Assembly: GCA_965371445.1 (NCBI GenBank)
Contig: CBDUYN010000225.1
Coordinates: forward strand, 1 to 14,270
Length of the DNA: 14,270 nucleotides
Reading direction: 5' to 3'
Source of the DNA: DASWIG01 sp965371445
GTDB taxonomy: Bacteria; Acidobacteriota; Thermoanaerobaculia; Multivoradales; J023
Each line of letters starts with the position of its first letter. The first letter of the stretch is position 1. Positions 1 through 6,203 of the stretch are shown piece by piece. Made by a program: the position numbers and the translations under genes. Below the pieces are notes generated by a model. It searched no databases. It saw only the letters and a program-made list of their open reading frames with translations, and was not told where the DNA came from.

Positions 1-434
<434 letters not shown>

Positions 435-455
435 TCCGGAGCGCCGCCACCCCCG

Positions 456-477
456 CCCGGGGTTAATTAACCCCGGG
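456..477. repeat. Perfect 22-bp palindrome between convergent ahcY and kinase genes
   Basis: The arms CCCGGGGTTAA and TTAACCCCGGG are exact reverse complements with no loop. The palindrome lies 21 bp after the ahcY stop and contains the kinase gene's TAA stop codon (467-469 read on -). It could act as a two-way terminator for the convergent genes, but no T-tract follows on either strand. It shares the CCCnGGGTT/AACCCnGGG core with palindromes at 8848-8869 and 13917-13944, so it may instead be a member of a dispersed repeat family. Confidence 0.8.
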
Positions 478-3400
478 TGGATGCAGCCGCAGACACAAAC
501 CCAGGAGCCAGGACGGCGACCAGCTTCGCCGGACGCCGAACCCCCTGCTCCCTCATCCACCGATCCGCTTGCGCGACGAGCTCCCGGCCTTGGTCACCGC
601 CCACCAGCTCGCCGCAGCGGCGCCGTCCGGCCGCGGCGAAAAGCGCCAGCCCTTGCCCTTCAAAAGCCGCCGTGGCCTGGGTCAGACACTCCAGGGCCCG
701 CGCCTCGTCGTCACGGCACGAATCGAGCCCGGCCTCCAGCAGCAACGCCAGCGGCCCGGCATGATCCGCTTTTTCGCGCCGCAGCTTGCGGCACGCCGCT
801 TCGGCCATCGAGATCCCCTCGCGACGACCGGCGGCGGCCGTCGCCAAGCCGACGCGGCCGCGCAGGAAATACGCCTCGATGCGACTCAACTGAATGCGCA
901 ACAAAAACGAACGATCGAGCGCCCGCCAGGAGCCCTCCAGGCGAGAAAACGCCTCCTCCGCGTCGCCGTCGTAGAGCGCGGCCTGACAAAGGCCCTGCAT
1001 GGCGTGGAAGTGGATCAGGTAGAAGCTGTCCTGGGTCCAGTCGGCCAGAGCTTGGCCGATCTCTCGCCGGACGGCTTCTACGTCGTCGTCCATCAGATGG
1101 ACGACGTGGAAGCGAGTCCGCAGCTCCGTCGCCGCCTGGACGTCGCCTCGCTCCCGGGCCGCCTCGAGCAGCAGCGGTACCCGGCGGCGGATCTCGCGCA
1201 GCTCGCCCAGGTAAAGGCAGCAGCTCAGGCCATAGCGCCAGGCCGCCGTCTGGTCCCAGTGAAACCCCGTCGTATGCCTGGCAAGAAAGTCCTCGGTCCG
1301 GGCACAGCGCTCGACGCCCTCGCGCCAGCGCCCCATGAGGTAGGAAGTCACGGCCGAGCTCAGGAGATGAAGGGCTTTCGGATACGCGTCGTCGACGCTC
1401 TCCGCCAGCTCTGAAGCGACGGCGAGGAGCTTGTCGACACGGCGGCGCGCCGACGCCCCGACCGTAGCTTGTTGAGCGGCCTCGAACGTCAAGGCACGGG
1501 CCAGGCGAACGGGCTCGCCCAGCCGCAACGCGAGCAAGAGATGACGGCTCTGGAGGGCTGCGGAGCGGAGCGGCCGCGTCATGACGAGGCTGACCACCAT
1601 GACCCAAAAGGAGTCGGCCCGCAGGAGATCGCTTCGACCGAGCTCGTAGGCCTCGCGGCGCTTGAAGCCCAACCCTTGCAGGCGCAAGCGCAGGCGTAGG
1701 ACGACGAGCGTGGCGATCGCCTCGGCGTTGCTCGCCGGGATCCGGATCCGGACCTCCTCGGCCACCTGACGGACCACCGTCATGCCCTCGTCGAAATAGC
1801 CGCCGGCCAGGAGCTGCTCGGCGGCCCGCCGCCGGTAGCCGACGGCGTCGCCAGCGTCGGCCTCGGCGGCCAGCTCCAGGTAGGCACGGGCGGCGGCGTG
1901 GGGCCGGCCGGCTTTCGCCAGCGCCTCGGCAAGCCCTTCGGCAAGCTCCCTCGGCTTCGTCCCCTCTGGTGAAACGAGATCCAGCGCCCGCCGGTAGAAG
2001 AAAGCGGCGCGGTCGAAGCTCAGGGACTCGGCAGCCCGCGACGCCGCCCGCATCGCCGCGCGGGCCGCCGCTGCGGTCTCCCCCGCCGCGCGCAGGTGGG
2101 CAAAAAGCGCCTCGGGGTCGTCGTCGCCGCGCTCTTGGATCAGCTCGGCCAGGCGGAGGTGGACCCGCCGCTCCGCTTCGTCGTCGCTCACCTCGGCAAG
2201 CGCCAGGCGCAAGGGCTCCCGGATCCGGCTGTGATAAAGCTCCACGTGGCTTGCCCGAACGCTCGTGCGCACCAGACGCGCCGCCTTCAATGCCCCGACC
2301 AGAGGCCGCTCGTCGCCCCGCAGCCCGGCGGCGGTATGGACGATCTCCGCTTCCAGCGGACGACCCGCGACGGCAAGCGTCCGTAGGAAACGGGCCGCTT
2401 CCGGCGGCAGCCGCTCAAGCAACGCCGAGAGCATCTCCGCGAGGCCCACGTCGCTTTCGAGCCGCGCCTTGGTCACCTCGACGTAGACGATCAGCTGCTC
2501 GACCAAAAACGGGCTCCCCCCCGCCTCGCGAACGATCGTATCGACCAGCCGCTCGGTTCCCGGCCGCCCGCGCAAGAGCGCCCGCGCCAGCTCGCCGGCG
2601 GCCGCGTCGCTCAGGGTTCCGAGCTCGACCAGGCGGCAGGCGTCGGACCCTGCACCCGCCGTCAGGTCGCGCAGGAAGGGCTTCTCGTCGAGCTCTTCGC
2701 TACGGAAGCTCCCGACCAGGAGAAGCGGCGGCGGCTCCGGCGGACGGAGAAGCTCGTCGATGAGCGCCGAGCTCGTCGCATCGGCCCACTGCAGATCGTC
2801 GACGTAGAGGACGAGAGGCCGCTCCTCGGCGATGTGCGCCAGGAGCTGGCGCAGGGCAGCCATAGCGTGGAGCCGCAGCCCCGAAGCATCGCTCTCGCCG
2901 CGGTCCGGGGCCTTGCGCACCGCGCGTGCGATCGGATCGAGTCGCAGAAGGACCGGGAAGAGCCGCGACAGGGCTCGGACGTTCTCGGGCAGGAGCTTGA
3001 CGATCTCCACCGGCCGCAGGCGGGTGAAGTAGCGGCTCAGGCTGTCGACGACTCCGTCGAGGGCCTTATGAGGTACGATCTCCCGCTCGTAGCAGCGTCC
3101 TTCCAGCACCAGGGCTCCGGCGCTTTCCACCAGCTCCCGCAGGAAAGCCTCGACAAAAGCCGTCTTGCCCATCCCCGACTCGCCGTGGACGTAGACCGCG
3201 GTTGCTTCCCCGTTGCAGCTTTGGATAAAAGCGTCGCGCAACGCCGCCAGCTCCTGGCCGCGTCCGATGAAGGCATGGAGCCCCGGACCGAGACTGAGCT
3301 CGACGGTGTCGTCGACCTCCTCGGTCTCGCCCAGGCGCGAGAGGACCTCGCCCCCCGGCGGACGGCTCTCGGGCGAGACCGACAGGAGCTCGTCGGTCAG

Positions 3401-4147
3401 CTCGACGAGGTCGTCGGGCAAGCCGTGTGCGAAGTCGCGGGGAGAAGAGGGCTGGCGCTCGGTCTTCGCCGCCAGCACCTCGACCAGCGAGCCGTCGAAT
3501 GGGAGCTTCCCGGTCAGCGCTTGGAACAGCATCACCCCGAAGGCATACCAGTCGCTCGACGGGCTCGCCTCTGCTCCCCGACACTGCTCGGGAGCCATGT
3601 AGGGGACCGTACCGGCGAGCCCCTGCTGCGCCGACATCGGGGTGAGCGGCGGCGCCAGGTCGCGCGAGATGCCGAAGTCGAGGATCACCACCCGTCCGTC
3701 GCCGTCGACGAGGACGTTGGTGGGCTTCAGGTCGCAGTGGATCTTGTCGGCGTCGTGGAGCGCCTTGATCCCCGTGGCGAGCTGCGCCAGGGCGGCACGC
3801 AGCCGTCCCTCGTCGAGACCCCCAGCCTCTTCGCCCCCCGGCCGCACGTACTCGAGGAAGTCGACGCCGTCGACGAGCTCCATGGTGTAGAACGGGTCGT
3901 CGTCGTCGGCCACCAGCTCGTAGAGGGCAACGAGGTTGCGGTGGACGACGTCGGCCAGGGTGCGGAACTCGCGCTTGAAACGGTAGAGCGCCGCGGCGTC
4001 GCGGGTGTTGAGCGCCTTGAGAGCCACCTTCTCGCCGCGCTGCCGGTCGTAGGCCGTATAGACCACGCCGGCGCTACCGGAGCCCAAACGCTCCTCCACC
4101 GTGAAGCGGGAGCCTCCCGTCGGCTCCCCTGTCGAGTCTTCGCTCAC
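467..4147 (-). CDS. Ser/Thr protein kinase fused to AAA (STAND-like) ATPase and TPR-like repeats, 1226 aa
   Basis: The N-terminal kinase domain spans about residues 14-275. It has a Gly-rich loop (GSGSAG, ~22-27), the ATP lysine in VALK (~44), catalytic loop HCDLKPTN (~137-144), DFG (~157-159) and APE (~185-187). The residue before the catalytic Asp is Cys, so this is a non-RD kinase. A P-loop ATPase follows: Walker A GESGMGKT (~322-329) and Walker B PLVLYVDDLQWAD (~444-456), as in AAA_16/MalT-like regulators. From about residue 690 to the end the protein is Ala/Leu/Arg-rich helices resembling tetratricopeptide repeats. No transmembrane segment or C-terminal HTH is seen. The overall plan matches large PknK-like kinases that sense a ligand or partner through the ATPase-TPR half. 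The start is GTG at 4147, preceded by AGAGGA four bases upstream. Its targets cannot be read from the sequence. Confidence 0.93.
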   Translation of the reverse strand: MSEDSTGEPTGGSRFTVEERLGSGSAGVVYTAYDRQRGEKVALKALNTRDAAALYRFKREFRTLADVVHRNLVALYELVADDDDPFYTMELVDGVDFLEYVRPGGEEAGGLDEGRLRAALAQLATGIKALHDADKIHCDLKPTNVLVDGDGRVVILDFGISRDLAPPLTPMSAQQGLAGTVPYMAPEQCRGAEASPSSDWYAFGVMLFQALTGKLPFDGSLVEVLAAKTERQPSSPRDFAHGLPDDLVELTDELLSVSPESRPPGGEVLSRLGETEEVDDTVELSLGPGLHAFIGRGQELAALRDAFIQSCNGEATAVYVHGESGMGKTAFVEAFLRELVESAGALVLEGRCYEREIVPHKALDGVVDSLSRYFTRLRPVEIVKLLPENVRALSRLFPVLLRLDPIARAVRKAPDRGESDASGLRLHAMAALRQLLAHIAEERPLVLYVDDLQWADATSSALIDELLRPPEPPPLLLVGSFRSEELDEKPFLRDLTAGAGSDACRLVELGTLSDAAAGELARALLRGRPGTERLVDTIVREAGGSPFLVEQLIVYVEVTKARLESDVGLAEMLSALLERLPPEAARFLRTLAVAGRPLEAEIVHTAAGLRGDERPLVGALKAARLVRTSVRASHVELYHSRIREPLRLALAEVSDDEAERRVHLRLAELIQERGDDDPEALFAHLRAAGETAAAARAAMRAASRAAESLSFDRAAFFYRRALDLVSPEGTKPRELAEGLAEALAKAGRPHAAARAYLELAAEADAGDAVGYRRRAAEQLLAGGYFDEGMTVVRQVAEEVRIRIPASNAEAIATLVVLRLRLRLQGLGFKRREAYELGRSDLLRADSFWVMVVSLVMTRPLRSAALQSRHLLLALRLGEPVRLARALTFEAAQQATVGASARRRVDKLLAVASELAESVDDAYPKALHLLSSAVTSYLMGRWREGVERCARTEDFLARHTTGFHWDQTAAWRYGLSCCLYLGELREIRRRVPLLLEAARERGDVQAATELRTRFHVVHLMDDDVEAVRREIGQALADWTQDSFYLIHFHAMQGLCQAALYDGDAEEAFSRLEGSWRALDRSFLLRIQLSRIEAYFLRGRVGLATAAAGRREGISMAEAACRKLRREKADHAGPLALLLEAGLDSCRDDEARALECLTQATAAFEGQGLALFAAAGRRRCGELVGGDQGRELVAQADRWMREQGVRRPAKLVAVLAPGFVSAAASTRG

Positions 4148-4233
4148 CTATTCCTCTGTCGTCCTCCGCTCTCCTGGCCGGGATCGTATCGCGGATCGTC
4201 CCTGCCGGACGAAGAGTGCCGGCCCACACCTGA

Positions 4234-4239
4234 TATAAA
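4234..4239 (+). promoter_or_regulatory. Possible -10 box for the methyltransferase gene
   Basis: TATAAA lies nine bases before the ATG at 4249, in the 101-bp gap between divergent genes. No recognisable -35 box is seen 17 bp upstream. The downstream gene has no Shine-Dalgarno sequence, so transcription may start close to the ATG and give a nearly leaderless message. This is a sequence guess only. Confidence 0.25.
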
Positions 4240-4248
4240 CGCTTCCCG

Positions 4249-4983
4249 ATGACGAGATTCGCCAAGCCCCTCCACTTGCGGGCCCGCGACTTCGCGAAGT
4301 ACCGCAGCCGTCCCCTGCGGGGTTGGCTCAAGCACACGCTGTGGCGCCCGCTGGTGGGCTACCGTCCGCCCGAGCCGGTACGGCTCCACGTCGGCAGCGG
4401 CATGGAGCGTCTCGAGGGTTGGGTCAACGTCGACCTCCAGAAGCTCCCGGAGGTCGACCTCGCCCTCGACGTCACCGCGGGCCTCCCCTTCTCCGGTGTC
4501 CAGATCGTCTTCGCCGAGCACTTCCTCGAGCACCTCGACGTCGAGGACGCCCTCGACTTCCTCCGCGAGATGAACCGGATCCTGGCCCCCGAGGGACGGC
4601 TCCGGCTCTCGACGCCGAACCTCGAATGGGTCTGGGCCAACCTCTACCACCTCGACGGCGACGGTGGCGACGAAGAGCGCAAGGTGATGGGGATCCGCGC
4701 CAACCGTGCCTTCTACGGCTGGGGGCACCGCTTCCTCTGGAATCGTCCGCTGCTCTCGGAGGCCCTCAGGGCCTGCGGCTTTCGCGACGTCGTCTACTGC
4801 CGTCACGGGGAGAGCGAGATCAAACAGCTCCGGGGGATCGAGCAGCACGAGACCTACGTCGACACCGAGGAGGTACCGCACGTCCTGATCGCCGAGGGGT
4901 TGAAGGGCGAGGAGCACCCGGAGGCCCTGGCGGCTCTTCGCCGGCGGCTCGCGGAGAGCTTCCTCGACTACCTGGGGAACTGA
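4249..4983 (+). CDS. SAM-dependent class I methyltransferase, 244 aa
   Basis: The protein is a Rossmann-fold methyltransferase of the 'predicted SAM-dependent methyltransferase' type often found near surface-polysaccharide or lipid genes. Motif I is LHVGSG (~46-51). An acidic residue ends the second strand in WVNVDL, FAEHFLEHL (~88-96) matches the E/D-H-x-x-E-H element, and the post-motif segment is LAPEGRLRLSTPNLEWV (~112-128). A basic N-terminus of about 40 residues precedes the catalytic core. The ATG at 4249 is chosen because it begins the continuous conserved region; it has no Shine-Dalgarno sequence. The gene lies divergent to the kinase gene and 11 bp upstream of the next + strand gene, so the two probably form an operon. 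The acceptor substrate is unknown. The fold call is solid; the role is not. Confidence 0.85.
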   Translation: MTRFAKPLHLRARDFAKYRSRPLRGWLKHTLWRPLVGYRPPEPVRLHVGSGMERLEGWVNVDLQKLPEVDLALDVTAGLPFSGVQIVFAEHFLEHLDVEDALDFLREMNRILAPEGRLRLSTPNLEWVWANLYHLDGDGGDEERKVMGIRANRAFYGWGHRFLWNRPLLSEALRACGFRDVVYCRHGESEIKQLRGIEQHETYVDTEEVPHVLIAEGLKGEEHPEALAALRRRLAESFLDYLGN

Positions 4984-4994
4984 GGGAGGTGACC

Positions 4995-5714
4995 GTGGAA
5001 TCGTTGAGCAACCTCCCCAGCCTCGCCCTCTGGAGCGTCGGCGGTGTCGCCTTCCTCCTCGTCGCCTGGCTCTTCTGGCGCCTGGCCTCCGGGGTCCGTT
5101 TACCGGCGAAGATCCCGCAACGCGCCGACGCCACCCCCCTCTCGAAACCGGAAGAGAAACGAATCAAGCTCCTCCTCGAGAAGGACGATTTCATCGCCGC
5201 GGCCGGGCATTACTTCACGCACCGCCTGGACGCCGATGCCGTCAAGATCCTCGTCCGGGGAAAACGCTTCCGAGACGCGGGCGACTTCTACGCCAAAATG
5301 CGCGATCACAAGGCGGCCCTGGCGATGTACTCGCAGGCCGGGCCGGAAGCGGCGGAGCTCGCGGCGAAGTGCTGCGAGGACCTCCGTCAGGCCGACCGGG
5401 CGCGAGAGCTCTACCGCGAAGCCGCCAACCTGGCGCGGACGTCCGGCCGCTGGGCCGACGCGGCCCGCTGCCATGAACGGGCCAAAGAACCGGGACCGGC
5501 CGCCGAGATGCTCGAACGCGTCCTGGAGGAACGCCGCAAACGCGGCGGGACACCGGACGACGAGAGCTTTCGCGAAGACGCGGCCCGCGCCGGCTCCTTC
5601 TATCGCGCGGCCAAGAACCCCCGCAAGGCAGCCGAGATGTACCAGCTCGGCGGCTTTCATCGCATAGCCGGAGACCTCCTCACCGAGATCGGCGACGACG
5701 CGGCATTGCATTAG
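4995..5714 (+). CDS. Membrane-anchored TPR-like helical-repeat protein, 239 aa
   Basis: The chosen start is GTG at 4995, with GGGAGG five bases upstream; another GTG at 4989 overlaps that site and is less likely. Residues of about 8-30 form one hydrophobic segment (ALWSVGGVAFLLVAWLFW) followed by basic residues, so it is a single-pass or signal-anchor protein. From about residue 50 the sequence is repeated helical hairpins (DFIAAAGHYF, RFRDAGDFYAKM, DHKAALAMYSQAG, RARELYREAANLA, KAAEMYQLGGFHRIAGDLL). These fit TPR or COPI/clathrin-like alpha-solenoids used in protein binding. No catalytic motif is seen. It is probably co-transcribed with the upstream methyltransferase gene and converges with the small gene at 5776-6147. 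Its function is unknown. Confidence 0.8.
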   Translation: MESLSNLPSLALWSVGGVAFLLVAWLFWRLASGVRLPAKIPQRADATPLSKPEEKRIKLLLEKDDFIAAAGHYFTHRLDADAVKILVRGKRFRDAGDFYAKMRDHKAALAMYSQAGPEAAELAAKCCEDLRQADRARELYREAANLARTSGRWADAARCHERAKEPGPAAEMLERVLEERRKRGGTPDDESFREDAARAGSFYRAAKNPRKAAEMYQLGGFHRIAGDLLTEIGDDAALH

Positions 5715-5732
5715 ATCCGATGCAGGTTCTGA

Positions 5733-5757
5733 TCCGGAAGCCTGAAGGGGTTCCGGA
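5733..5757. terminator. Inverted repeat between convergent genes, weak terminator candidate
   Basis: The arms TCCGGAA (5733-5739) and TTCCGGA (5751-5757) are separated by 11 bases. They lie in the 61-bp gap between the convergent genes ending at 5714 (+) and 5776 (-). No T-tract follows on either strand, so termination here is only suggested by position. Confidence 0.3.
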
Positions 5758-5775
5758 AGGACCGCCGGAGCCGCT

Positions 5776-6147
5776 TCAAAACAGAGCCGAAGCCCACAAC
5801 ACCAGTTTTTGCGCCATCGGCGCCAGCTTCTCCCCAAGCGTCGCCGCCTTGCCCAGGACCTCGGTCATCGTGCTCAGGTCGCCGACGATGTCCGGCTGGC
5901 TCGGTGCGGCGCTCTTGACTTCGTCTTCGACGTTCGCCGCTCGCTTTTCCAGCCGCGTCTTGGTGTCCGCGTCAAACGAGGACGCCCGGATGCCCTCGCG
6001 GAGCTCGGCCAAAAGAGTCCGGAACTCCTCGATCGTCGCGCCCTGCCGGACGGTGTCCCCCGTCGTGATCGTCGACTTTTTGACATCGCCGCCGACGTAG
6101 ACGCCACGGCTGCCGACCTGAATGAAAGGTTTATCGGAATCACTCAT
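5776..6147 (-). CDS. Small protein with N-terminal Gly/Val/Thr strand motif and helical C-terminus, 123 aa; possible partner of the NACHT proteins
   Basis: The start is set at ATG 6147 because AAAGGA lies about seven bases upstream; an in-frame ATG eight codons earlier lacks such a site. Residues of about 8-32 contain VGSRGVYVGGDVKKSTITTGD, a short strand-rich pattern of the VGGDVxxSxIxxGD type. Similar patterns occur near the N-termini of both NACHT proteins here (ILVTGNVTHSQI and NVTIHGSAEGTIIVTGDG). The middle is charged helix (EEFRTLLAELREGI, TKTRLEKRAANVEDEVKS). The C-terminus is more hydrophobic (VLGKAATLGEKLAPMAQKLVLWASALF) and could be an amphipathic or membrane-touching helix. The gene starts 35 bp after the stop of the VR1 NACHT gene on the same strand, so it is probably in that operon. 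No known enzymatic motif is seen. An adaptor or effector role is inference. Confidence 0.75.
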   Translation of the reverse strand: MSDSDKPFIQVGSRGVYVGGDVKKSTITTGDTVRQGATIEEFRTLLAELREGIRASSFDADTKTRLEKRAANVEDEVKSAAPSQPDIVGDLSTMTEVLGKAATLGEKLAPMAQKLVLWASALF

Positions 6148-6176
6148 TTTTAATCCTTTACAAGGTTTCAAGAATT

Positions 6177-6203
6177 CAGAAATCAGAAATCAGGATTCGC
6201 CAG
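6177..6203 (-). repeat. VR1 3' flank shared with VR2 but not TR (IMH candidate)
   Basis: These 27 bp match 10962-10988 beside VR2 with one mismatch (6189 against 10974). The match runs across the stop codon into non-coding sequence. TR lacks this flank. In known DGRs the IMH region just 3' of VR marks the recipient copy and differs from the TR counterpart (IMH*), which keeps transfer one-way. Assigning IMH here is inference from position. Confidence 0.7.

Noticed and set aside
2834..4252. 472-codon open frame on + across the kinase domain
   Set aside because: It is antisense to an intact kinase with all catalytic motifs; no domain is recognisable in the + frame.
4144..4917. 257-codon open frame on - opposite the methyltransferase gene
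   Set aside because: The + strand frame has clear SAM-methyltransferase motifs; the - frame is its antisense shadow in GC-rich DNA.
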